The notes under the pieces: generated by a model
Database searches by the model: none
What the model saw: the letters and a program-made list of their open reading frames with translations, nothing else
What the model was told of the DNA's origin: nothing
Source of the DNA: Dokdonella sp.
GTDB lineage: Bacteria; Pseudomonadota; Gammaproteobacteria; Xanthomonadales; Rhodanobacteraceae
DNA: 64,000 bases
Reading direction: 5' to 3'
Assembly (NCBI RefSeq): GCF_017744955.1
Contig: NZ_JAGIAG010000005.1
Location: 124,001 to 188,000, forward strand
In this document: positions 1 to 8,361 of the stretch, in pieces
Position numbering within the stretch: position 1 is the first letter of the stretch
Layout: each line of letters begins with the position of its first letter
Translations under genes and position numbers: made by a program

Positions 1-1802
1 TGCTGGTTGCCGTCGAAGCTCTTCGGCTTGGCGTCCTGCCCGTCGAACGCGTTGCGCATGTACGAGGTCAGGCTCTCGTTGTAGTTGGCGAGCATGACGC
101 GGTACGTCGTCGCGCCCTCGATCGGCTTGCCGTCGGCGCCGAGCTTGAAGCTGACTTCGGCGGAGTGGTCGTTGTTGATGGTGTAGCTGTTGGTCTGCTC
201 GATCGTGCCGTCCTGCCAGGTGGTGCGGTTGATCGTCAGGTGGCTGCTGTTGATCTCCTGCATCCACGACAGGCCGCCGATGTTGGCGCCGACCGAGGCG
301 ACGTGATCCGAATTGAAGATCTCCGACTTGCCGGACTGGCTCACGCCCGGCGGCGACCAGTTCGGGATCTGGCCGGAGCTCATGAAGTTCTGGTACGCGG
401 CGCGTCCTTCCTCGGTGCGCAGATCCAGGCGCGCGACCGACATTCCCTGCGTCTCCGCGCTCTTGTCCACGCCGATGCCGGCGCTGATCAGGCCGCGGCG
501 GCCGAGGCCGAGGAACATCTCGTTCTCGACCGTCTTGACCGGGCCGGAATAGACCTCGAACGTGTTCGCGTCGACGCGGCGCACGCCGAAGCCCTGGCCG
601 GACAGTTCGGTGTGCGTGGTCTCGCCGTTGAGGAGCTTGTAGCTCGCCGCGAACGAGGTTCCCTCCAGCGTCTGCCCGCGCATCATCACCGAGGTGCCGA
701 CCGGCATCTTCATCGGATCGAGCGGATTGGGCGCGACGGACAGGTCGCCCTTGCCGAGCTGCGTGCCCTGCTGCGGCGTCACCGTCGCCTGATAGGTCAG
801 GCGCGTGCCGGAGAACGTCTCGGCCGAGGCCGACACCGGAATCGGCAGTCCCTTGACGACGTTGCGCAGCAGCGGCGAACTCTCCACCAGGCTCTTCGCG
901 CCCGGCGACAGCACGCCGAGCTTGTCGGCCCAGCCGTAGATGCGGTTCAGCGGCGTCTTGCCGAAGCTGGCGCTGCCGGTGAACTGCATCTGCGCCGACA
1001 TCTCGAACTGCTGCGTCTGCTGGAAGTTCACGTCGGTCTGCACTTGCGACAGCTTGACCTCGCCTTCGACGCGGACGTCGCCGCCGACGCGCGCGGGAAC
1101 CAGCGACGGCGTGCCGGCGCCGATCACCGGCGTGGAGAAGTTCACCTGCGAACCCGGATTCATCGCCCAACCGAGCGCCTCGTTGGGCAGCTTGCCGAGC
1201 AGCTCGTAGGCGGACTGCACCTGTTCCGGCGACGGGTTGGCCGGCATCTGCACGCCGAGCGCGCCGAGCGCGCTGCTGACCTGCTCGAGCGGCAGCGAGG
1301 ACACGTTCGTCGTCGGCTGACCGGCGGTCAGGTAGGCCGGCACCTGCGTCGGCTGCGCCTTCGCCTCGTCGACGACGCGCTGCAGCTCCTGCGTATAGGG
1401 ATTGCTCTTGTACGCGGTGAGCGCGTTGTCGTATTCGTAGCTCGCCGTCGCGCCGTTCAGGCCGGCGAAGTCGCTGCGCTGCGGCGCGAAGCGGTCCAGC
1501 GCGGCCTGCGCCTGTTCCGCGCGCGTCGTGTTGAACGCCTCGACGCGCGGCGTGTACACCGACGCGGCGGCCTGGCTCGGCATGCCGGTGAGATCGTCGC
1601 TGCGCGGCAGCGGCAGCGCGTGGATCGCCTGCACGGCCTCCTGCGGCGTGGTGGCTTCCGCGGGCGTCTTCGTCGCCGGTTTCGCCGCCGCGGGGGCGGC
1701 CGCCGGGGTCGAATCGGGCGTTTCGGCCTGCGCGGGGACGCGCGGCTCCTCGGCCGGCAGGGTGCGCGGACTCTGCGCGCGGACGCCACTGATCTCCATC
1801 AT
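1..1802 (-). CDS. Large hypothetical protein, 3' end outside the window
   Basis: About 600 residues are open from a double ATG at 1802/1799 to the window edge, so the C-terminus is missing. The first ~60 residues are rich in Ala, Pro and Thr, with no hydrophobic signal peptide. The rest is polar and Gln/Ser/Thr-rich, with no Cys-rich or membrane stretch. I do not recognise a family. The gene diverges from the arsR gene at 1982. Size and composition would fit a cell-surface or effector-like protein, but nothing visible proves that. Confidence 0.75.
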   Translation of the reverse strand, partial: MMEISGVRAQSPRTLPAEEPRVPAQAETPDSTPAAAPAAAKPATKTPAEATTPQEAVQAIHALPLPRSDDLTGMPSQAAASVYTPRVEAFNTTRAEQAQAALDRFAPQRSDFAGLNGATASYEYDNALTAYKSNPYTQELQRVVDEAKAQPTQVPAYLTAGQPTTNVSSLPLEQVSSALGALGVQMPANPSPEQVQSAYELLGKLPNEALGWAMNPGSQVNFSTPVIGAGTPSLVPARVGGDVRVEGEVKLSQVQTDVNFQQTQQFEMSAQMQFTGSASFGKTPLNRIYGWADKLGVLSPGAKSLVESSPLLRNVVKGLPIPVSASAETFSGTRLTYQATVTPQQGTQLGKGDLSVAPNPLDPMKMPVGTSVMMRGQTLEGTSFAASYKLLNGETTHTELSGQGFGVRRVDANTFEVYSGPVKTVENEMFLGLGRRGLISAGIGVDKSAETQGMSVARLDLRTEEGRAAYQNFMSSGQIPNWSPPGVSQSGKSEIFNSDHVASVGANIGGLSWMQEINSSHLTINRTTWQDGTIEQTNSYTINNDHSAEVSFKLGADGKPIEGATTYRVMLANYNESLTSYMRNAFDGQDAKPKSFDGNQ

Positions 1803-1943
1803 CTTCTTCGCTCCGGATATTGCCGCTCAATGACCCACCGTAGCCGGCCGGCGCCGGCGAGGACATTGGGGACAACCCTAGTAAGCCATTGATAAATCGC
1901 AACCGCCTTCACACCCGGGCGCAGGAAGCCTGTCGCCTGCGCA

Positions 1944-1973
1944 TTGACATGCAGGTATTTGCCTGCATATAGT
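1944..1973 (+). promoter_or_regulatory. Sigma70-type promoter with palindromic operator in the spacer, for arsR
   Basis: A consensus -35 (TTGACA, 1944-1949) and a near-consensus -10 (TATAGT, 1968-1973) are 18 bases apart. The spacer is filled by a palindrome with perfect 7-base arms (ATGCAGG at 1949-1955, CCTGCAT at 1962-1968). This is the classic position for an ArsR-family repressor to block its own promoter. The arsR ATG at 1982 lies only 9 bases after the -10, which implies a leaderless or nearly leaderless transcript. Confidence 0.7.
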
Positions 1974-1981
1974 GTCCGCAC

Positions 1982-2317
1982 ATGCCGACCGATCCGACAC
2001 AAGCCGACAAGGTCTTCAAGGCGCTGGGCGACCCCACGCGCCGGAAGCTGCTCGATCTCCTCTGCGAGAACAACGGACAGACCCTCGGCCAGCTGTGCGA
2101 ACACCTGGCCATGGCCCGACAGTCCGCCACGCAGCACCTCGGGATCCTGGAGGACGCGAACCTGGTGAGCACGGTCTGGCGTGGCCGCGAAAAGCGGCAC
2201 TTCATCAACCCCGTCCCGCTGCACGAGATCTACGAACGGTGGGTGCGGAAATTCGAACGCCAGCGGCTCGGCCTGCTGCACGACCTGAAGCAAGAACTCG
2301 AAGGAGAACGATCATGA
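1982..2317 (+). CDS. ArsR/SmtB-family winged-helix repressor
   Basis: This 111-residue protein has the compact ArsR winged-helix fold: a dimerising N-terminal helix (FKALGDPTRRKLLDLL), a recognition helix region around residues 40-55 (MARQSATQHLGIL) and a wing near residues 60-72. There is no Cys-based metal site (the only Cys residues are in LLCENN and LCEHL), so it need not sense metal. It overlaps the next gene by 4 bases (ATGA). Pairs of ArsR with an AHSA1/SRPBCC protein are common in bacteria, and the repressor probably controls the pair. The start is set by the promoter just upstream. Confidence 0.9.
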   Translation: MPTDPTQADKVFKALGDPTRRKLLDLLCENNGQTLGQLCEHLAMARQSATQHLGILEDANLVSTVWRGREKRHFINPVPLHEIYERWVRKFERQRLGLLHDLKQELEGERS

Positions 2318-2778
2318 GCGAAGAGACCACCCGTTTCGTCTACGTCACCTACATCTTCTCGACGCCGGAAAAGGTGTTCGAGGCCATCACCCGGCCGGAC
2401 GTCACGCGCCGCTACTGGGGCCACGAGAACGTCTCCGACTGGAAGCCCGGCTCGACCTGGCAGCACGTGCGCGACAACGACGAGCGCACGGTCAACCTGA
2501 TCGGCAAGGTGGTCGAGGCCTCGCCGCCGCGGCGCCTGGTGATCACCTGGGCCGACCCTTCGCGCGCCGACGATCCGGCCGCCTACAGCCGGGTCACGTT
2601 CGAGATCGAGGCCTACGAGGAGATGGTGCGGCTGACCGTCAGTCACGACGAACTCGAAGCCGGCAGCGGCATGGACAAGGGCATCCGCCAGGGCTGGCCG
2701 ATCGTCCTCTCCAGCCTCAAGTCGCTGCTCGAAACCGGCCGCGGCATGGACGTCTTCTCCAAGCCGAAAGCGGCCTGA
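2314..2778 (+). CDS. SRPBCC (AHSA1-like) ligand-binding domain protein
   Basis: This 154-residue protein is a START/SRPBCC-type helix-grip domain of the AHSA1 group. It opens with the typical strand-helix pattern (YIFSTPEKVFEAITRPDVTR) and ends in a long amphipathic helix (GWPIVLSSLKSLLETG). Such proteins bind hydrophobic ligands, and the ligand here is unknown. The start overlaps the arsR stop (ATGA), so translation is probably coupled, with AAGGAG 7 bases upstream as ribosome site. Confidence 0.88.
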   Translation: MSEETTRFVYVTYIFSTPEKVFEAITRPDVTRRYWGHENVSDWKPGSTWQHVRDNDERTVNLIGKVVEASPPRRLVITWADPSRADDPAAYSRVTFEIEAYEEMVRLTVSHDELEAGSGMDKGIRQGWPIVLSSLKSLLETGRGMDVFSKPKAA

Positions 2779-2792
2779 ACCGGAGTCCTCAC

Positions 2793-3209
2793 GTGAACCG
2801 ACCCTATGCCGGCGGATGCGCCTGCGGCGCGATCCGCTACGCCACCAACAGCCGACCGATCGCGCAGAACCATTGCCAGTGCCGCGACTGCCAGCGGCGC
2901 AGCGGCACCGGGCACGGCTCGTACCTGACCTTTGCGCAGCGCGCCGAGGTCGACGTCACCGGCACCGCGGCGACCTGGCAGGTCGCCGGCGACAACGGCA
3001 ACGTGAAGAGCCACGCGTTCTGTCCGACCTGCGGCACGCCGGTCTATCTGACCCTGTCCTACGCACCGGAGCTGATCGTGTTCCACGCCACCAGCCTCGA
3101 CGATCCCGGCTTGTTCGAGCCGGAGCAGGTCCTGTTCGGCGTCCGCGGCCACGACTGGGACGCGCTGGATCCCGCGTTGCCGAAGTTCGAGCGGATGCCG
3201 CCGCGCTAG
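2793..3209 (+). CDS. GFA (CENP-V/glutathione-dependent formaldehyde-activating) family protein
   Basis: This 138-residue protein carries the zinc-ligand pattern of the GFA family: Cys9 and Cys11 near the start, a Cys28-x-Cys30-x2-Cys33 cluster, and Cys77-x2-Cys80. The length is normal. Family members bind zinc, and only a few have a tested role, so the label formaldehyde-activating should not be read as a proven activity. It follows the SRPBCC gene by 14 bases on the same strand and is probably the third gene of the arsR operon. Confidence 0.88.
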   Translation: MNRPYAGGCACGAIRYATNSRPIAQNHCQCRDCQRRSGTGHGSYLTFAQRAEVDVTGTAATWQVAGDNGNVKSHAFCPTCGTPVYLTLSYAPELIVFHATSLDDPGLFEPEQVLFGVRGHDWDALDPALPKFERMPPR

Positions 3210-3243
3210 ATCGCATCCGCGATCCCACGCGCGTCCGCCGACG

Positions 3244-5040
3244 TCATCCGGCGGGCGCCGTGGCCTCGGCGATCGGCAACGGCTCGCCCGCCTGCCAGCC
3301 GCCGGCCTGCAAGGTGTCGAGCAAGGCGGCCACACGCGGCTTGATCGCGTTGCCGTGCACGGGCAGGACCAGCAGATCGCCGGCGCGCGCCCAGCCGAAC
3401 GCGCGGCGCACGGCTTCGAACTCGTCGAGTTCCAGCACGATGCGTTCGGCGGCGACGCCGCGCTCGACCAGTTCGCGGCGCAGGATCGCCGGCACCTCGC
3501 CGTCGGCGCGTCCGCGCAGGAAGCCGGGAATGTCCTTCAGCACCACCTGTTCCGGCGCGAATGCCGCGGCGACCGCGGCGAGTTCGCGAATCTCGGCGTC
3601 TTCGCGGTTGCCGGCCTGACCGAGCAGGAGGCCGAGGCGACCGCGACGGCCGTGCGTGGCGAGTTCGAGCAGGCCGCGCAGGCCGTCCGGGTTGTGCGCG
3701 TAGTCGACGAACACCTCGATGCCGCCGACCGACCAGTGCTGCAGGCGCCCCGGATTGTCCTCGCGCGCTGCGCCGAAGCGCGCGAACAGCTCGCGCAAGG
3801 TCCGCGGCGCGACGCCGAGCGCGTGCGCGGCCAGCGCCGCGGCGGCGAGGTTGGCGACGTTGTAGCGGGCGACGCCGCCGAAGCTCAGCGGCATCGCGGC
3901 GATCGCGCCGAGATCGTGCTCGGCCTCGTCGACGCGCAGGATCAGGCGCCCGTCGCGCGCGCCGCAGCTCGGCTCGCCGGCGCGCGCCTGCGCGAGCGCG
4001 CGATCGAGATCGAGCGCGAACCAGGCCAGGCGTCCGCTCGCGCGCGCAGCCGTGCGCACCAGCTGCGCGTCGCCGGCGTTCAGCACGAGCACGCCGTCCT
4101 CGTCGAGCGCGCGCGCGACGCTGAGCTTGACCGCGGCGAGGTCGTCGAGATCGTGCACGCCGTATTCGCCGAAGTGATCGTCGCTGACGTTGGTGACGAC
4201 GGCGACGTCGGCGTGCCGCACGGCGAGACCCCGGCGCAGCAGCCCGCCGCGCGCGGTCTCGAGCACCGCTGCGTCGACGCCCTCCGCGCGCAGCGCGGTG
4301 CGCGCGCCGGCCGGCCCCGAGTAGTCGCCGGCGGCGAGCGCGGCGGCGCCGACGAAGACGCCGTCGGTGCAGGTGTAGGCGACGCTGCGCCCGTGCGCGC
4401 GCAGCGCGGCGGCGATCAGGCGCGTGGTGGTGGTCTTGCCGTTCGAGCCGGTGACCAGCGCGATCGGTGCGTCGTGCAGCACGCTCCAGTCGATCCCGGC
4501 CGGCTTCGGCAGCTGCGCCAGCGGCCACCGGCGCGAGCCGGCGCCGACGCCGAGCGAGACGACCTCCTCGTCGATCAGCACGGTCAGTCCGTGCGCTTCG
4601 GCGGCGAGCACGAAGTCGATCAGGTCCGGATTGCGTTCCGCCGCGGCGAACGCGCGCAACGTGTGCAACGCGGAATCCTCGTCCCACGCCGCCGCATGGC
4701 CGGGCGCGTGCAGCACGCCGAAGGCGTCCGCGCCGCCGCGCGCGACCAGCGCCGACGACAGCGCCCACTCGTCGACCTCGGTCGCCGTCAGCAACTGGTC
4801 GAGCGGCGCGGCCAGCGCGAGCGAAGCGCCGCTGCGATGCGCACGCGCGACCAGCGCGCCGTCGGGCCAGCCGAGCGCAGCGCGCACGCGGCGCACGCGT
4901 GCTTCCCAGTCGGCGAGCAGCGCATCGTCGACCGCGACGCCGACGGTTTCCAGCACCGCGCCGACATCGGCGAAGTACAGGGTGTAACCGGTGAGGCGGC
5001 GCGAATCGTCGAACGGCAGTGAGGCAGGCGCGGCGCTCAG
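3244..5040 (-). CDS. Mur ligase family protein beside CphA, probable CTG start
   Basis: About 598 residues. The C-terminal two thirds is a Mur-ligase module very like that of cyanophycin synthetase: P-loop GSNGKTTTT at residues 198-206, then a VLETARGGLLRRGL stretch and the glutamate-ligase C-domain (DYAHNPDGLRG). The first ~190 residues are not an ATP-grasp and I do not recognise them. It follows cphA with a 4-base overlap (CTGA). No ATG, GTG or TTG lies near the conserved-looking N-terminus (LPFDDSRRLTG). A strong ribosome site (GGGAGGG) sits 6 bases before a CTG at 5040, so I choose CTG. It probably ligates an amino acid to cyanophycin or a related peptide; the substrate is unknown. Confidence 0.8.
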   Translation of the reverse strand: MSAAPASLPFDDSRRLTGYTLYFADVGAVLETVGVAVDDALLADWEARVRRVRAALGWPDGALVARAHRSGASLALAAPLDQLLTATEVDEWALSSALVARGGADAFGVLHAPGHAAAWDEDSALHTLRAFAAAERNPDLIDFVLAAEAHGLTVLIDEEVVSLGVGAGSRRWPLAQLPKPAGIDWSVLHDAPIALVTGSNGKTTTTRLIAAALRAHGRSVAYTCTDGVFVGAAALAAGDYSGPAGARTALRAEGVDAAVLETARGGLLRRGLAVRHADVAVVTNVSDDHFGEYGVHDLDDLAAVKLSVARALDEDGVLVLNAGDAQLVRTAARASGRLAWFALDLDRALAQARAGEPSCGARDGRLILRVDEAEHDLGAIAAMPLSFGGVARYNVANLAAAALAAHALGVAPRTLRELFARFGAAREDNPGRLQHWSVGGIEVFVDYAHNPDGLRGLLELATHGRRGRLGLLLGQAGNREDAEIRELAAVAAAFAPEQVVLKDIPGFLRGRADGEVPAILRRELVERGVAAERIVLELDEFEAVRRAFGWARAGDLLVLPVHGNAIKPRVAALLDTLQAGGWQAGEPLPIAEATAPAG

Positions 5041-7838
5041 TCTTCGCCCTCCCGCGACAGATGGATGCCGCGCTCGTCGCGCACGACGCCGCCGAGGGCG
5101 GCGAAGCTGGCTTCGTCGAACACCGGCTCGGCCGCGGCCGGCGCGCTCGGCGCCGCCGCCACTACGGGCGGCGCTTCCGGTGCGCCTTCGGGGCGGAACT
5201 TGATGATCTGCTTCCACGAGCGCACCAGCGCGTCGGCGAACACCAGCAGCAGGTCGCCGGGCTGGCCCATGCGCAGGGCGGCGTCGATCGCTTCCTGTTC
5301 GTCCGGGATGATCGAGATCGCGTCCTTCGCCACGCCGGCGGCGATCAGCGCCTTGGCCATGATGCGCGGCACTTCGTCGCCGTCGCGGCCGCGCAGCGAA
5401 TCGTCGCGCCGGCAGATGTAGTGGTCGAAGCGGTTCGCCACCGCCTCGGCGATCGCGACCAGGTCCTCGTCGCGGCGATCGCCGGGACCGGCCAGCACGA
5501 CGACGCGGCGGCCGGTGACGTCGAGCCGCTGCGCGAGGTCGGCCATCACGCCGACCGCGTGCGCGTTGTGGCCGTAGTCGAACAGCACCTTGAACGGATG
5601 CTCGTTGAACACGTTCATGCGGCCGGGCGCCTGGAAGAACGTCGTGTCGAACGTGCGCAGGCCCTGGCGGATCGCGTCGAGCTTGATGCCGAGCGCGTAA
5701 GCGACGCAGGCGGCGAACATCGCGTTCTGCACGTTGTGCAGCGCGCGCCCTTCGAGCGTGGCCGGGATCAGGTGCGTCCACAGCAGCGGGATGTGGCTGC
5801 CCTTGTCGTACAGCGTGATCATCGAGCCGTTGACGCCGGCCTCGAGCGCACAGGCGCGCCCGCCGGCGCGCACGTGCTCGCGCACCAGCGCGTGCGAGGG
5901 ATTCATCGTCACGTAGCAGATGACCTTGGCGTCGGTATAGCCGGACATCTTCAGCACGTTCGGATCGTCGGCGTTGAGCACCGCGCAGTCCTGCGCGATC
6001 TCGACGACGATGCGCTTGACCTCGGCGAGCTGGTCGAGCGTGTCGATGCCCTTCATGCCGAGATGGTCGGACTGGATGTTCAGCACCGCGCCGACGTTGA
6101 CCTCGCGCACGCCCATGCCGGCGCGCAGCAGGCCGCCGCGCGCGGTTTCCAGCACGGCGATGTCGATGTGCGGATCGGCCAGCACCATGCGCGCCGAGAC
6201 CGGGCCGGTCATGTCGCCTTCGACCGTGCGCTGGCCGTCGATGTAGACGCCGTCGGTGGTGGTCAGGCCCGGCGTGTAGCCGGCCATCTTGGTGATGTGC
6301 GCGAGCATGCGCGCGGTGGTGGTCTTGCCGTTGGTGCCGGTGACCGCCGCGATCGGCACGCGCGCGGGCGTGCCGGGCGGGAACAGCATGTCGACCACGG
6401 GACCGGCGACGTCGCGCGGCGTGCCCTCGCTCGGGCTCACGTGCATGCGGAAGCCGGGCGCGGCGTTGACTTCGCAGATGCCGCCGCCGATGGACTTGTA
6501 GCTCTCGGCGATGTTCGGCGAGAGGAAGTCGACGCCGCCGACGTCGAGGCCGATCGCGCGAATCGCGCGCACCGCCATGTCGCGGTTGTCCGGATGGATG
6601 ACGTCGGTGACGTCGGTGGCGGTGCCGCCGGTGGACAGGTTCGCGGTCGAGCGGAGATAGACGATCTCGTCGGCCTTCGGCACCGAGGCCGCGGTGTAGC
6701 CGACGCGCTCCATCATCATGCCGGCCTCGCGGTCGAGTTCGAGGCGCGTCAGCACCTTCTCGTGGCCGACGCCGCGGCGCGGATCCTGGTTCACGATCTC
6801 GACCAGCTCGGCGATCGTGCGCGTGCCGTCGCCGACTACGTGGCCCGGGGTGCGCTTGGTCGCGGCGACGAGTTCGCCGTTGACCACCAGCAGGCGATGG
6901 TCGTCGCCTTCGAGGAAGTTCTCGACGATGACCGAGCGCGAATGCTCGCGCGCGGCGGCGAAGCCGGTGCGCACCTCCTCGTCACTCATCAGGCGGATCG
7001 AGATGCCGCGGCCGTGGTTGCCGTTGTACGGCTTGGTCACGACCGGATAGCCGAGGCGGCGCGCGGCGCGCACGGCGGCGTCCTCGCTCTGCACCAGTTC
7101 CTGCTTGGGCACCGGCAGGCCGAGCGAGGCGAGGATCTTGTTGGTCTCCTCCTTGTCGCTGGCCAGCTCGACGGCGATGTGCGGCGTGCGCCCGGTGACC
7201 GTCGCCTGGATGCGCTGCTGGTACTTGCCGTGGCCGAGCTGCACCAGCGACTGCTCGTTCATGCGCAGCCACGGGATGCCGCGCTGCTCGGCCGCGCGCA
7301 CCAGCGAGGCGGTCGAGGGTCCGAGCGCGCGGCGCTGCGCGTAGCGGATGAACTCGTCGCGCGCGGTCGGCCAGTCCCAGTCGTCCGGCACGCTGCCGCG
7401 CGTGCGCAGGTTTTCCGGCAGCAGGGAATTGAGCAGGCGCAGCGCGAGTTCTCCGGCGGCGATGCCCTCCTCGCGCTGCGCGTATTCGTAGACGACGGTG
7501 TACACGCCGGGGCGCGCGTCGCTGACGCTGCGCGTCTTGCCGAAGGTGACGTCCTCGCCGGCGACGTTCTGCAGTTCGATCGCGACGTGTTCGAGCACGT
7601 GGCCGAGCCAGGTGCCCTCGCCTTCGCGCATGCGCCGGACGAAGCCGCCGGGCTCGCGGTAGGAGCACCCGTGCTCGGCGAGCCCGGGCAGCGCCGCGAC
7701 CAGACCGTCGATGAAGCCGGCGCCGAGCTTCGCCGTCGGCCACTGTTCGAGCTCGCCGAGATCGAGCTCGAGCCGGATCACCGGGAAGTGCGCGTACAGC
7801 GAGGGGCCGACGAAGACGGAACGATCGAGTATGCGCAT
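5037..7838 (-). CDS. cphA: Cyanophycin synthetase
   Basis: CphA makes multi-L-arginyl-poly-L-aspartate without a ribosome, adding Asp to the backbone and Arg to side chains with ATP. The 933-residue protein shows the expected order: N-terminal domain (1-160), ATP-grasp (about 220-480, with VTKPYNGNHGRG and CEVNAAPGFRMH) and Mur-ligase module (P-loop GTNGKTTT at 501-508, then VLETARGGLLRAGM). An Ala/Pro-rich linker near residues 885-905 and a short tail extend the end. The ATG at 7838 gives the usual start (MRILDRSVFVGPSLY) and has GGAGAG 7 bases upstream. Cyanophycinase lies in the same operon. Confidence 0.93.
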   Translation of the reverse strand: MRILDRSVFVGPSLYAHFPVIRLELDLGELEQWPTAKLGAGFIDGLVAALPGLAEHGCSYREPGGFVRRMREGEGTWLGHVLEHVAIELQNVAGEDVTFGKTRSVSDARPGVYTVVYEYAQREEGIAAGELALRLLNSLLPENLRTRGSVPDDWDWPTARDEFIRYAQRRALGPSTASLVRAAEQRGIPWLRMNEQSLVQLGHGKYQQRIQATVTGRTPHIAVELASDKEETNKILASLGLPVPKQELVQSEDAAVRAARRLGYPVVTKPYNGNHGRGISIRLMSDEEVRTGFAAAREHSRSVIVENFLEGDDHRLLVVNGELVAATKRTPGHVVGDGTRTIAELVEIVNQDPRRGVGHEKVLTRLELDREAGMMMERVGYTAASVPKADEIVYLRSTANLSTGGTATDVTDVIHPDNRDMAVRAIRAIGLDVGGVDFLSPNIAESYKSIGGGICEVNAAPGFRMHVSPSEGTPRDVAGPVVDMLFPPGTPARVPIAAVTGTNGKTTTARMLAHITKMAGYTPGLTTTDGVYIDGQRTVEGDMTGPVSARMVLADPHIDIAVLETARGGLLRAGMGVREVNVGAVLNIQSDHLGMKGIDTLDQLAEVKRIVVEIAQDCAVLNADDPNVLKMSGYTDAKVICYVTMNPSHALVREHVRAGGRACALEAGVNGSMITLYDKGSHIPLLWTHLIPATLEGRALHNVQNAMFAACVAYALGIKLDAIRQGLRTFDTTFFQAPGRMNVFNEHPFKVLFDYGHNAHAVGVMADLAQRLDVTGRRVVVLAGPGDRRDEDLVAIAEAVANRFDHYICRRDDSLRGRDGDEVPRIMAKALIAAGVAKDAISIIPDEQEAIDAALRMGQPGDLLLVFADALVRSWKQIIKFRPEGAPEAPPVVAAAPSAPAAAEPVFDEASFAALGGVVRDERGIHLSREGED

Positions 7839-7952
7839 GCCACATCTCTCCAAGTCAGTACAACGCGAGAGCGATTTCGATGTCGGTGTCGCGGAAGGGG
7901 CGGAAATTCCACATTTCGCCTTCTCGCGCGAGAGAAGAGTCCGTGCCGCGAC

Positions 7953-8330
7953 TCAACAATTCAGCTTCAACTCCTTCATGCGCCGATACGTCACCACGCA
8001 GAGCACGGCGCACAGCGATCCGAACAGCAGCAAGAACCAGTCGACGCGGCCGACGTCGACGTATTGGTAGACGCCGAGCCCGCCGAACAGCAGCGCGAAC
8101 GCGCCCCACATCAGCGACGCCAGCGGCAGGCGCCGCTTCGCGTTCTTGCCGACGCCGTAGATCTGCTTGGCGCGCTGGTTGATCTCGCGCAGCTCGCCGA
8201 TCTCGGTCTGGCAGCCGTCGCTGCAGGCCAACCCTTCCGGAAGATCGCGCGCGCAGCTCCGGCACACGCCGCGGCCGCAGTTCTTGCAGATGCCGACGGC
8301 GGCGGTCGACGCGTGCGTGAAGCAGTCCAT
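7953..8330 (-). CDS. Small zinc-ribbon/B-box membrane protein
   Basis: This 125-residue protein has an N-terminal Cys/His cluster (MDCFTH, then CKNCGRGVCRSC and a later CSDGC) that looks like a B-box-type zinc site. Two hydrophobic helices follow (about residues 72-90 and 97-112) with a charged tail. The ATG at 8330 is chosen because GGAG lies 7 bases before it. It sits 31 bases after cyanophycinase and 114 before cphA, so it is probably co-transcribed. Its role is unknown; a membrane anchor or partner for the cyanophycin enzymes is speculation from position. Confidence 0.8.
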   Translation of the reverse strand: MDCFTHASTAAVGICKNCGRGVCRSCARDLPEGLACSDGCQTEIGELREINQRAKQIYGVGKNAKRRLPLASLMWGAFALLFGGLGVYQYVDVGRVDWFLLLFGSLCAVLCVVTYRRMKELKLNC

Positions 8331-8361
8331 TCCGATTCTCCGATCCGCCTTGCTGCCGTCT

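Noticed and set aside
3244..5781. Mur ligase gene beginning far upstream at 5781
   Set aside because: The extension runs antiphase through cphA and has Arg-rich, domain-free composition.
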